This document shows positions 1 through 13,656 of a DNA stretch of 64,000 bases, one piece after another. Made by a program: the position numbers and the translations under genes. The stretch's first letter is position 1, and every line of letters starts with the position of its first letter. Origin of the DNA: Dermatophagoides farinae. Taxonomy: Eukaryota; Arthropoda; Arachnida; Sarcoptiformes; Pyroglyphidae. The stretch lies in the NCBI RefSeq assembly GCF_024713945.1, contig NC_134681.1, positions 4,937,501 through 5,001,500 on the forward strand, given 5' to 3'. Under the pieces are notes generated by a model that made no database searches, was not told the origin of the DNA, and saw only the letters and a program-made list of their open reading frames with translations.

Positions 1-3000
1 CTGGTCATTGATATGGAATTTTTTTTCTCTGTCTTGCTTTGAATTGTTGTTCCAAAAAACGAAAAAAAAGATTCATGATTTTTTTTTCATTATATTCCAC
101 TTGTATATTTATATCGATATTAGGATTCCATAAATAGTGGGTGTGTATTAATATCATAAGAATTCAAGAAAATGTATTTGAATTTGTCAAGTCAACCATA
201 TGATCATTGGATAAACACACACACACACACACACACATATAATAGCAATCGAATCATGTACAATCACTAGAACAGAAAAAAAACGATGAATGAATTCGGT
301 AATCGTAAACGGATATTGACTATAACTTTTTTTTCTGTTGTCGTTGTTTTTTGTTGTTGTTGTTTTTTGTTGTTGTCACTATTACTATACTACTAACAAC
401 AAAATAAACATCCAATGGATTGTTGTTTATAAGATGGTGAATGGTTCAAAAAAAAAGATAAAGATAAAGAGCGAGAGAGATAGAAAAACATGGAATATAT
501 TCACATTTATTTTTTTTCTTTGCCAAATAAAACAGCAACAACAACAACAACAACAAAAAACGAGTAGAGTTAATGTGAAGAAAAAAGTTCCCGAATATCA
601 TTGGCGAGTTCTGGTTTTCTTCATAGTTGAAAAAAAATTTTTTACAATTCCCAGCTAAAATCATTTCTTAACTTTTACATCTCCATAAACTTTGAAATCA
701 ATTTTAATAGTTTTGGTCAAAAAAAAAAAAAAAATTCTCGGTGATGGCAATAGTTGTGGTACAATGGTGGTTGTCCAACGTGATTTTGATCTAATTAGAA
801 TAATTTAAATTCTTTTCGTGCTTACGAATATTTTTTTTTCTTATTCTTATTTAGAATTATGAAATAAACAGAAAAAAATTCGTAAACATTTGCATACACA
901 CATACACACAAACAAACAAACACGCACACATGAAGAGAGAAATGCACAATTCATTATCACACAATCAAATCAATGGTGGGTGCAAAAAAAAATGAAAAAC
1001 GAAAAAGAAATCAGCATAACTAATAAAGTGTTGTTGTTGTTTGTTTGTTTGTTTGTTTTTTTTTCTTTGGTTCAAACAATTTTGAAACTTTTTACTTGAT
1101 TCATTATTTTGTTGTTGTTTTTGCATTTGTTTGTAAAATTAAATTCCCACTGTTTTTTATTCCATTTTTTTTGAAACGTGAACAAAACAGAAATCAGAGA
1201 AGTTTCAAGAATTTTCAGAAGGAGAAAAAAATCTTATTTTCCATACAACATAAAGTGTAAAGTTGTTGATTTGTTGTTGTTGTTGTTGTTTTTTTTTCAC
1301 CACCGAAATTATGATTTCGACAAAAACAACCGAATTTTCATTATTTTTATTTAAAATATTGAAAGAATGGCCTAATACTTTTGCAAATATGCTATAATAT
1401 AATCTAGTGATTAAAAACGAACCAGATTTTGAAATGAAAACCAAAAAAAAAAAATTTCATTTTCTTCCGATCAAAGATTGTTTTTCTCGCTTTCTCAGAA
1501 CAACACAAAGTTTCAAATGAACAAAAATAAAATGATGGCGAGCAAAAGTGAGAGAAAAGAAAAAAAAATAATGTTGATCTTACGTTACTGGCCGATCAAT
1601 ATATACAACTTTATTAAAGTTTTTCATTTTGATACCATTTGTTGTTGTTGTTGTTGTTATTATTGTTTGAAAACAACAAAATAAATCAATCACCAAATAT
1701 ACAAATGTAAAGAATTTTCCAGAAACCAATTTCAGTTTGCCATACACACAGACACATATTAGATTAAAAACAACAGTATAAATTCTCAAGTAGTGAAAAT
1801 GAAAAAAAAAATCTGAAAAATAAAATCTGATTATCGGAAAGTTTTTTTTTCCAGGAGAAATAATAATAATAAAGCTTTAATATTATAATGATGTAATTGT
1901 GAAGGACGAAATTTATTTATTTTCAATGATGAACAACAAAAACAAACCAGAATACACACATTTATGATAATGAAAAATAAGAATCAAATTTGAATCGATG
2001 ATGATGATGATGATGATGATATGTAAGTGAATCAAACAAAATTCAATACACAAATTGTACAGAAAGAACTGTATTTTTTTTCTCTTCCTGATTTGTTGTT
2101 GAAAATAAAAAGCAAACAAACAATTGACAAAATGAACAATAACAACAACAACAACAAAAAAAACATTCAATCTGGACACATACACACAATGTGAATGAAT
2201 TAGATTGGTTAAACTGGTGATGATGATGATGATGATGATAATGGTGATAGAGAGAATGAGAGAGAGTGAGAAAGAACAAATGATAAAGATAATGATGAGA
2301 AAAATAGCGAGAGCCGAAAAGTTTACGGCCACCAACGAAAAAAAAAAGAAAAAATAAAATAAAAAAAAAATTATTATACCACATATATCACCAAACACAG
2401 ACTGTAAAACAGACATTCAAAATCAGGCATGAGATTCTTTCGACCAATTCTAAAACCAATGAAAACACGCAATGTAAAATAGAAAAATAAAAATAAAAAT
2501 AAAAAAGGACAAGCGCGATCGAGGATTCCAGGATCGACAACAACATCAACAACGATGATGATGAGGCCGACGACTACGATCATTCCATCACATTTATACA
2601 CGTTTTTTTTTCGTTTAAAGATTTTCATTCATTCATTCATTCATTCATTCTTGATTCGCTATTGAAATGTTGAAATAAACACCAGGCGTTATATGAAAAA
2701 AAAAACTAGGAGAAACTATCACCATACACACACACACATCACACAAGCTTGTTTAGTATTATAGCAGCAGCAGAAGAAGCAGCAATATTATACAATACAC
2801 AACATACACACACACACACACACATCCGCTAGTCCATAAGTAACCATTTGAAACTAACAAACAGAAATTGCAAAAAAAAAAACGAATTTGGATTCGGTCT
2901 AGAATCGTGGCGCCCGTTTGTACAACACAAGCACACACACACATACAAACACAGCCACAGAATGGGAGAAAAAAAACAAGAATGAAAGGAAATCCAAAAC

Positions 3001-3343
3001 ATCACACACACACACACACACACACATAAATGAAAAAAAAATTCTGGATTCAGAAGTTTTGGATTTTTTCTGTCTCTCTCTCTCTTCGTAGTTTTTTTTG
3101 CGTTTTCTCAATTCTTTCATATACAAAAACCAATGTGAAAATGGTATATGCTGTTTGTGTTTTTTTTTGTATGTTCATTTTGAACCATTTGGTGATTTTT
3201 TTTGGATGATGATGATGACGATGATGATGAGACTGTTTTTGTCTGTGTGTGTGTATGTGTGGCTCCCTGCTTGGTTCTTTGGGCTACAGGCTGAAAACAT
3301 TAAGGAAAAAAAATGTATATTTTTTCTACTGTCATGTTGTCGC

Positions 3344-3378
<35 letters not shown>

Positions 3379-5386
3379 CAACAACAGACCGGATATAATT
3401 CTGATGAAAATTTTTTTTTGTTTTTTTTTTGCTTTTCCTTTTTTTTCCATCATATTATTCATTGTCAAAATATTTTTGTTACTAGACAATTTTTAAATAC
3501 AAAAATAGCTTGAATATATCTATGTGAAAAGACATGCAACCAAAAAAAAAAAAAAAAATGGATTTATTTTTGATGTTGTTGTTGTTGTTGTTGCTGCTGC
3601 TGTTGCTGCTGCTTCAAACATGTTTCAATGAATTTGCAGAATGCAGAATAATAAAGCAAAAAGGGGAGAAAAAAAAATTAAATTCGACAAACAATACAAT
3701 ACTATCAATTGTAAATGTGAGTGTATGAAGAAAGCAGAATTTTCTCACAATTCTCTGGAATGGATTAAAGAAATAGTAGCCACCGGTTTTCAGAAATGTA
3801 TTACTTGGAACCATGAGACAAATAAATAAATAAAAAAAAGAAAATTTCTAAAGAATAAAAAAAAACATTTCTAAATTCTTTCATCGTTTTTTTTTCTATA
3901 GTAAAGTCGTCCACTTGTTTTCATTATTTAACCATCATCATCATCTTCAATGCCTAGATATATATATAATCACCATATAATCTTGTCGCGTATCAAATTT
4001 AGGATTCAATCACACAGATACATTGACACATTGGGGAAAAAAAGCCTGTTCTAAAGAGAAAAAAAATTCAAGATTCTCAACACCAATTCTATAGAATAAA
4101 AAAAATATAGTTATATGAGATTTTAATATAAGAAACAGGACAAGCACGTTTTTGAAGTTGTGTCTATACCGTATTTCAAATTTATCAGAGCAAACACACA
4201 AACAAAAAAAAAATGAAAAAAAACATCCAGATCCAAGTCAACAGATATATATCCTATGATGATCATGATGATCAATGAATGATATTGCAATGGCTTATAT
4301 ATTGTTATTAATATTTTCAGATACTGTTTGTTGAGGTTTGAGATTTGAGTACACGGTTTTTTTTTCTTACTTTTTTTCTGGTTTTCATTTTAGTTTGGAT
4401 TGATGATGATGAAAAAAATGGTTGCCTTTCGGGGCCTTTTGCAAGTCAGACAGTTAGATTTTTTTCAATATTATTATTATTATTATAATAAAGATTGTAA
4501 TAGACATGTTTGGAGAAGAAGATGATGGAACAATTTTCGATAGATACACGCCATCATACACACACACACATTTGAAGAGAATTGAAACTTGTGAACAAGT
4601 TCAACGAATAGAAGCTAAAAAGTGAGCCATAGCTTGAAAGATACAGAGAGAAAATGCGAAAGAGAATGAAATGGAATCACGTAAAACGTTAATATGTTTT
4701 TTTTTTGTTGTTGTTGTTGTTGTTGATGATGATGATGTGTTTTTTCTGGTTCAGATCAACAACAGTAAAAGTATATATATGGATGGTGTATATGTGATAG
4801 AAAGGGATAGAAAATCTGGGTGGCAAAAAAAAAAAAAGAAAAAAATCGTCAAAACCAATTGGCTTTATTCTGTATAATGAGCCAAATTTTTGTTTTTCTA
4901 TTCTTGTTTCACTTGGTTATTATTATTATTTTCATCATAGTGATCGTTTAGTATTATTATATAATATATAATAGGTTACCGATTATTTTCAATTCAATTT
5001 TCTACATTCATTCATTTATACTTTCTATATGATCCATTTCACAACGCTCAATCTTGTCCTTACAGTCAATTCATCCATATTAATTTTTGTGTTGTTTTTC
5101 ATTTTTAATTTTGGTTTCTGGTTTTTGTTTTTCGTTTTTTTTTCTTTACTCTCTTTGCCATCAACAGTGTGGTAATATGGTCATGTATTTATATATCGAT
5201 ATATTCCAATATACACACATCCGTTTCAATCAAATGGTCAAGTAAAATTTTTGGATTATTGTTGGCTAGCTTAATCTAATTATCATCATCATCATCGTCA
5301 TCATCATCATCATCAACATCGATAATTACAAAAAAAAGAATCATTTATATATAGAGAATCACAATTATAATCAACTTATTCTATAA

Positions 5387-5570
5387 TTATGACATATATA
5401 TCATATATAAACGATTATTACTGTATGATGATGATAGTGGTGGTGGTGGTGGTGGTGGTGGTATTGTAATATTGGAATAAATTTTTGGAACTTGACCATT
5501 GGCCGGTAATAATTGTCCATTTAATTCATTGTTATGATCATCAAAATAAAAATCAAAAAAAATAATAATG
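5387..5570 (-). CDS. Possible 3'-terminal exon with a proline-rich tail (weak)
   Basis: Read on the minus strand, an acceptor-like TTTAG lies just upstream of 5570. It is followed by 61 codons (counting the stop) ending in TAA at 5387. After a short hydrophobic start the peptide is acidic (FDDHNNELNGQ), then has a run of eight prolines encoded by a CCA repeat, then a Ser/Asn/Tyr tail. Codon use resembles the real exons in this window and is unlike the flanking homopolymers. I found no partner exon upstream on this strand, the protein is unrecognised, and the proline run may simply be a (GGT)n microsatellite. Treat it as a candidate only. Confidence 0.15.
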
Positions 5571-5629
5571 CTAAATGTACATGTGTAATGATAATAATAT
5601 AAACTACTATAGAATTTTAGAAAGGAAAA

Positions 5630-5662
<33 letters not shown>

Positions 5663-6690
5663 CGGCAACACTAAAATGGGAGTGTTTCATTCAAATGGGA
5701 AGATAATTTTGTTTTTGTTTTTTTAATATTTGGAATTTGTGACTAGATTTTTTTTTTGTACTCTTCATGCAATATACATGTGTATATGATCAAATCAAAA
5801 AAAAAAAAAAAAAAAAAAAAAATGAAATGAAATGATATGAAACCCATAGGGAAATTGTCTGTATGTGAATGTAAATTGGGAAAAAAAATGACCCGAGAAA
5901 AAAAAAAGAAGAAATAAATTATGATCTTGAAATATTAATCTATTTTTGGTTGTTGTTATTCTGGATAATAATAATAATAATAGATCATTATTAAATAGAT
6001 GGACACACGGTGGTTATTGGTATGATGAATATTTTTTTTTTTTTTTTTTGAATGAAATAATTCAGCAATTCAAATTTTCCAATTTTTTTTTCTACTAGGT
6101 TTAATTTTAGATTTTTGTTTTTTTCCAAATTGATTTCGTACCTTTTCAATGATAATGAAACGTTTTTGTTGTTGTTGGTGTTTAGCAGATTTTCATTATG
6201 TTTTTTTTTTGTTTCTGTTATTGTTTGGAAGTTTGAAAATAGAATAGTAGGCGTGTAACAGAGTTCAAAATTGGAACAAGAAAAAAACCAGAAATAAAAA
6301 GTTTACGAAAAACGGCTAATAGTATTGCAGGCGTGTTTTGGAATTGCCATTTTTTTTCTCTTTCTCTCTCTCTCTAATGTTTTGAATCTAATTATGCATC
6401 AACCATCACCGCTAGGCAACCGATTGTATGGAATACATTCAGTTATCGACAGGCAAAGAATTTTGAACGAACAAGATAAAAATAATGGAATTTGTCGCTT
6501 TTTTTTTCTTCACCATTTTAATATCTAACAGTGAGAAGGTATATATACCGCGTACGTTACATATATATCAACCAAACAAAATGAAACGATACAAATGTTA
6601 ATTAAATGATACTAATTAGTCAGTTTATGTATGTAATGTTTTTTGTTTTTGTTTTGTTTTCATTTCACATATTAGAACAATTCTTGTCTC

Positions 6691-6723
<33 letters not shown>

Positions 6724-7208
6724 CGACGATCAGATATTACCATATATTGTTTTGGGAAATATTTTTTTTCTTTCTTCTCTTCATATATAAAAATGTACAA
6801 ATCTCGTGAGTATATAATAACCATAATCGTGTAATCTACACACTAGCCAATTAGAATAGGAGAACAAAAAAAAATGAATGAAAGCAAGAATAAAAACTTT
6901 ACAAACAATCATCAATGTCAGAATCAAATTATTCCAAATTATTTTCCATCAAATTTAGTCATTATTTTTTTTTTTTTTTTTTTGTTCTTCTACCATTCAA
7001 ATACGTTGAATGAATATTTAAACATAAATTAGTAGTGGGAAAAACCTGAAAAACATTACAACAACAACAACAGCGACAAAAAGTTTTCCAAAAGTTATTT
7101 CTCATCATTCACACAATGTTTGTAATAATGGATCGAGTTTGTATTTTTTTTTTTTTGTTTCTTTTTCGCACAGACATTAAATTAAATTATCAATAAATTC
7201 GATGATTG

Positions 7209-7270
7209 TTTGTGTGGTGTGGTGTGGTGTAGTGTGGTCTGGTGTTGTATGGTGTGGTATGATGTAGTGG
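7209..7270. repeat. Degenerate GGTGT pentamer tandem repeat
   Basis: About 60 bp of imperfect GGTGT/GGTAT/GGTCT units. It is the only pentanucleotide minisatellite noticed in a window otherwise dominated by 1-4 bp repeats. Confidence 0.75.
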
Positions 7271-10200
7271 CCAGAACAAACAAACAAAAAATTGACAACA
7301 AACAGTGATGGAAAAAAAAATGGTTAGAAAATTTGTTTCAATGAATGAAATGTTGCGGAACCACGCCAACAAAAATCAATCAATCGAACGAATAAAAAAT
7401 AAAAAAAAACGGAACAGATTTAGAAATTGGAAATTTGTTTTTTTTTATTGACCAATTCAGAATTTTTTTTTTGTTGCTCTCTTTATATGTTGCACAATCT
7501 TTTTATTATTGCGATTAGAATTTTTTTTTCTTGGCGATTCAAATTTTCGATATTACGAACAACAACAGCAATAAAAATATTGCCATCGGATAGAATGTTT
7601 TTGAGTGAAAAAAAATCTATGAAGAATTGAATTTCGCAATGAGGTTAAACGAAAGAATCGAATCATTTTCCAATTCCAGATACGAAATCTGGAATTGTTG
7701 TTGTTGTTGCAGTAAAATTAAGCGTTTAAATCGCCAAAATTTGTAATAGATTAAATGTTAAACAAACAAGATCAACAACAACAACAACAAAAAATGACAA
7801 CTTTAAGTTCCAATCATGTGTTTGGAATCAATGACGAAAACTTTTCTTTATTTATGTGACGTCAATTTGATGATTATTGAATGATGAAATGCCAACAAAA
7901 AAAAACATACAGCAAAAATCTTCAAACAAACAAACAAACTGTATGTATGTATGTGTCAAATTATTTAAAATTTTCAACCAGATTTTCATTAATTTTCCAA
8001 TACACACACCCACGCACACACACACACCATGATTGAAGATTCCAGGGTGAGGAAAAAATCAAAGTGTCAAACCAACCATAATGAGAGTGAGAACAACTTA
8101 TATTGTATTAAAAATGAACCACACACACACACACACGAGACCAGACCTATGAAACCAATAAAGAATGTTGATCATTATTACACATAGTCCATCATATAAA
8201 ATGTTGATAGATGGATGAATTGATGGACAAATAAAAGAAAAATAAAAACAAAAATAATGACAACACAACAGAATTTTTCTTCGAAATGAAAGCCAACACA
8301 AAAATAAAAACAAAAAAAAAACAGCAACAGCAACAACAACAACAACAACAAAAAGAAATGGAGACGCAAGACATGATGTGAATAATAATAGAAATCATCT
8401 TCAAATATTATCATTGTGTGTTGTTGTTGTTGTTGTATTTACACAATTGTGGTCATTGTCGTTATGTTGTTATTATTATATCAATTGTAGGGATTTTTTT
8501 CATTAGAAAAATAAAAATTAAGGCCACCAACTTTGGTGTGTGTGTGTGTGTGTGTGTGAGTGTATGCGTTTGTGTGATCCAAAATGGCCAACATACCAGG
8601 AATAAGACCAAAACACATGGATCATTATTATCATTATCATCTTTAGTTTACTTATTAGAATTATTATCATTTTATTGCTATTCTATTGACCAAATGTAGT
8701 TAATTCATTCATTCATTCATTTATTCATTGTAAGAAAAGAAAATGTTGAAAATGTTAGTATTTCACTAAATTAATGAACTTTTTTTCCATATATTTATCG
8801 ATTCATTCATTCATTTATCCACTGTTGCTATGTGTTTGCTAACAATTTTTAATCATCAATTCACACATAATCATCATGTTTTTTTTTGTAGTTGTTACAA
8901 CAACAACAACAACAACAACAGCAGCAGAAAGAATGAAGAAAAAAATTATTTCATTATTTTCATATAATGGTAATATGCATAAATTGTTCATTATTTAATT
9001 CTTTAATAACAATTTTTGGTTGTCATATTTTTTTTCATTTTTTTTTTGCTACTCCTACTATGGTGTTGCTACTGTTTTTGGATTGTTATTCAGTTTACAA
9101 TATTTATTTTTTTTCCATCTATGGTGAACTATGTGAAACAACCACTCCAATGGTGATTTATATGATTATAATAATACTTGGAATAATAATTTATTGGACA
9201 TTTAAAATGGGATCAATGTTGTTCAACGACAACCAGTTTATATATACATATATATGGCTAGAATGGTGTGGATAAGTAAAGAAAAAAATCGATTGATTTA
9301 TGTTATCGAATGGATGAAAATGATCGAACATACATGATTCTATGATAGTCAATATATGAAATGTATTTTCATCATCATCATCATCATCATCATTATGTTA
9401 AGACACGCGGATAAAAAATGATCCATAATGGATCTATATAATTTTTAAAAATAAATATATAGTGTAATTATTAATGTTGTTCAATAATCAAATCGAAATC
9501 GATAATAATTTGTAATTAATGTTATGCATGGAAAACTTTTTTTTCTCTCCCATCAATAGATGATTTCAACGAATTAGAAGCCATTTAGCCAATTATAATT
9601 GAATGCATAGTGATTATTAAATCAAACAGAAAAAAAAGAATAAAATTCTTGAAAAAAGTTAAATTCTTTGCATTATAATAGATCAAAACTCGGCCAGATG
9701 TGTAAGAATAGCAATAAGAATTTTCTTGTTTTCTTTTCGAAACGAATTTAAGTTTGAAAATTGGAATTTTTATCACTTGACATCATAAAAGATACTGAAA
9801 AAGACATATTGTCTTTTCATTTAAATTAATCGAAAATATTATCTTGAGGCATTATTTTTTTTTTTTAATTTAAATACTTGAAATGACATTTATTCTTATC
9901 CTTAACACCATTATTATACTCACCATTATGGCCATTATTGCCTGAGGGGCTAAAAATAGTGAAAAATCTCAGAATCGTAAACAGGAATGAAAAAAAAACC
10001 CAATTCCAATTCCAATTGAATTCAATTTGTGTGTGTGTGCGTCATGTAGCAAAACCACTAGGATTGATTCTGTCCTATTCTCTCGTTTTTAATCAATGAT
10101 ACACTCACACACACACACACACAGAATTTGAATTGAATATACATAAGTGATGATGAACATTTTGAACTCGTCCAGAAATGATTTGATTCAAACTCAACAT

Positions 10201-13200
10201 ACAGCAAAAAAAAAAAAAAATACGATCGGATTGTAATCATCAATAGGGTAATGTGATATAAATGTTGGTGAAGAATGACAAAAAAAAAACTTTTTTGCAA
10301 CTCCATACTCAATGCTTTGCCAAGTTGAAATTCATTTGCACAGAAAAAAAAACTGAAGATCATCATTGCATCAATGAACAACAGAATGAGAGACTATGAG
10401 AAATGAGTAGGAAAAAAAACTTTTTTGTTTCTTGCCATCTACATTCATTTCTTTGTCAAGAAAAAAAAAGAGTTGAAATGAACAAACATAATAATAGATA
10501 GATAGATAGATAGAAATTAGATAGACAGAAAAAAAATAAAAATAGATACACAAACCATATCGATCCAAAAAAAATTGTATCTACAGAAAAGATGTGTTGC
10601 AAAAAAAAATCAAGAGAAAAAAAGTGATTCTTTGTATAGTGTGTGTGTGTGTGTGTATGTGTGATCAAACACAACAATTCTATAATTTTCTTTCCCTCAC
10701 AGTTATTGCATCAACTGTATCATCAGTTAGATAGATAAATAAAAAGAATAGTAGAGAGAGAGAGAGAAAGAATACAAAACAAAAAACTTGACTAAAACTT
10801 GAGATATCGATCCAAGATGATGATGATAATCATCATCATCATCATCATCATTGATGATGATGATTCCCAATACAACACACAAGCCAGACATAGCCATAGG
10901 GTCGATAAGTGATTATAATTGAAAATATGATGAAAGGAACAAAAAAATTGTTTTTTTTTGCTTGAGAGTGATTGCGGTAATAGTGAGAAAACAAGAATAT
11001 TTTTGATCACACACTAGCACACAAATAAATTCATCATATATTCATAGGATTCATTGTAGAATGCAATTTGGGAACCGATGAATCAAAGGTCAACTTTATA
11101 TGACATGTGATGATGTGTGTTGATGTATGGATGTAGATGTAGATGTGGGTACAGTCTTTTTACTTTTCTAAACTTGGAGAAAAAAAAAGTTTTTGTTTTT
11201 TTTCTCTCTCTCTCCATCATGTATATCATTCATTCATTCATTGTAAAATATACCATCATTATCGTGATGGTGTGTGATTCGCGTGATTTGTTTCAATAAT
11301 ATTTCATTTCATTTTTTTTCATTCATTCATTCATTCCATATAGTTAAATTCAGATTCTAATATTAATAACAGTGGTTGATGACATCACCAGGGTAACGAT
11401 TATGATTATTTTGAAATTTTCATTCATATTAATATATGGAATCATCATTGGTGACCATTGCATTGAAATATGGCCATTGGCCACCAACTGACATCATCAT
11501 CATCATCTAATTGCCCACTATCTACTCTGTTTTTTTTCTTTTCATCAAATAATATATCAGTCAGCAAAGAAGATCATCATTTCTGTCTGTAAAGAAAAAA
11601 ATCATCATCATCATCAGAATAATTCTTTAACAAAATCTTGTTGTTGAATGTTATATTTCAATTTTTCTCAATCCATTTTTTCCCTTTCTCTCTCTCTTTC
11701 TCTCTATGTGACCAATATTATTGTATCCATTATGTGTGTGTGCCAGTGTAAAGCGTGCGCTTTATAATGGATCATAAATCTTGTTTTTTTTGGTTTTTTT
11801 GAGGCTTTTTTTTCGGTCAATCGTTGGCACATAAACACACACACATACGCACACACTCACTTGAGTATAAAAATCATCATAGTTGAATTGTCATAAGCAT
11901 AAGTCGAAGCCCTTAAAGAATAAAAAGAAGAAGAAACATTCTGTCAGAATTTAAGAATGAATCATCTCAATTATGATGATGATGATGATGATGATAGTAA
12001 AGCGACTGTCAACTTGATAAACTTTTCTTTCATTCTTTTTTATTTGATTTTTTGTTTTATTTTTTTCTAGTCTTAGACCACTTGAAAAGAATGAAGAAAA
12101 CAAAAAAAAAATGAAAATTAAACATTTACCATGTCAGTATCATTATCTAATATTCCTATTATATTGAACTTGATAATTTTCGTTGTTTTTTGTTGTTGTT
12201 GTTGTTGTTGTTGAATTCAATGAAATTCTCTCAAGTAAATTACAATTACAATTATTATTAGTTTTTCTGGTATTTTTTTTTGTTTTGTTTTGGTACTGAT
12301 TTTGATGAAGAAAAAAAAATTAATCCCTATATATTTGCCAATATATAACAACAACAACAACGACAACAACAACAACAAAGACAATGGCAATGACAATGAT
12401 GACAGATAAAAACAACAGCCAAGGGGAAAAAAAATAATCGAAAAATGATGATAATGACAACAATGGAAATGGACAATTTTTGTCATCATTCATTCATTCA
12501 TACCATATATATATATAAGAAAATGTTGAACCAGAACAAGAAAAAATTTTACAGAATTTAGAAGAAGTAGAAAAAAAACGCATTTAATGTACAGACAACA
12601 ACAAAAACAAAAACAAAAAAAAAAACATAATGACGATATTATTAAGCAATGTATTGTCTCGTTCTCAAAAAAACACAGAAATGATCATCATGAAAATAAT
12701 TTGGTTGCCATTACATTACATTGGATTTTTGATTTCATCAAGCGTTAATGTCGTATTTTATGTCAAATTGTAATCAATATTTAAAAAATATATATAATAA
12801 TATACTTATGGAACTCATAATCATAATCATATCGTATCGTGGTTGTCATCAACCATGATTTTTCTTTTGCTCCTGTTTGATATGTGTGTGTGTGTGCGTG
12901 TGTGTGTGTATGTCAAGAGGATTATAATAATGTATATAACAGGATCATCAAGAATATAAGTTGCTATCATCATCATGGTTACTATTTGGCATCATACACA
13001 CACACACATACACTTTTTATATTATTATTAGCGTGTATCCTTTAAAATAATAATAAAAAAAACCATAGCCTATAGTTAAATCATCATCATCATCATCATC
13101 GTCATTGATTGATTAATTGATTGAAAGATTGATTAATCAATCGATCATCATCATCATCATCATCCGCATTCATATATGGAACGTTGCAATGAACAGAAAA

Positions 13201-13656
13201 AAAAGTTTCTTATTTGACAATAATTTTTTGTTTGGTTTTCTCTGTTATATTTTGAAATTTTGTATGATTTTTGGTTCATTTTTTTGTTTTATTTGTCCAT
13301 ATTAGTCTTTCATCGTGTGTGTGTGTGTGTGTCTGTGTCTGTGTATTTGTATGATGTAAACGAATAATCGTGCTTTACATTTTCTATTTTCCATCATTTC
13401 ATTAATCAGTGTCGGTGATTCTGATATATCGAGAATTTTGTTCACATTCACATTGATTCTATATTCTATATATGTGTGTTTTTTTTGCACATATCACAAT
13501 CATCATCATTCATTTATTCATTCATTCATTCATTCATCAAGTTTTTTTTTACCATCTACTTTGTAGATTCACAACAAACAAATAATTCTGTCTTGTTTTT
13601 GAGATTTATTTTTTTTTCAACAACCTAACAACCAGTGTGATCCAATCACAATAATC

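Larger units (their letters stand above)
1..13656. other. Repeat-rich non-coding region
   Basis: No convincing gene is visible. Open frames here are translations of simple repeats or homopolymers. The sequence is dominated by poly(A)/poly(T), (CA)n (for example 215-237), (GTT/CAA)n, (GAT/ATC)n, CATT tetramers and (GATA)n at 10496-10513. The A26 run at 5797-5822 is one of the longer homopolymers. Weak exon-like stretches are listed separately at 5387-5570 and, among the findings, at 9924-9949. It could be intergenic DNA or the introns or UTRs of a gene lying mostly outside the window. Confidence 0.6.

Noticed and set aside
338-658. Open frame with poly-Gln and poly-Val runs
   Set aside because: Its length comes from (CAA)n and (TTG)n repeats; the opposite strand is equally open, and there is no conserved content or splice context.
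6403-6520. Exon-like stretch reading MHQPSPLGNRLYGIHSVIDR
   Set aside because: Codon texture is plausible after a CT tract, but there is no acceptor AG next to the tract, no partner exon and no recognisable family.
7857-7864. TGACGTCA palindrome (CRE-type site)
   Set aside because: A single 8-bp match in 64 kb with no nearby gene; expected by chance.
8967-9275. Frame with a hydrophobic segment (PMVIYMIIIILGIIIYWTF)
   Set aside because: It looks like a membrane helix, but AT-rich DNA readily encodes Ile/Phe/Tyr runs. No start context, splice sites or homology seen.
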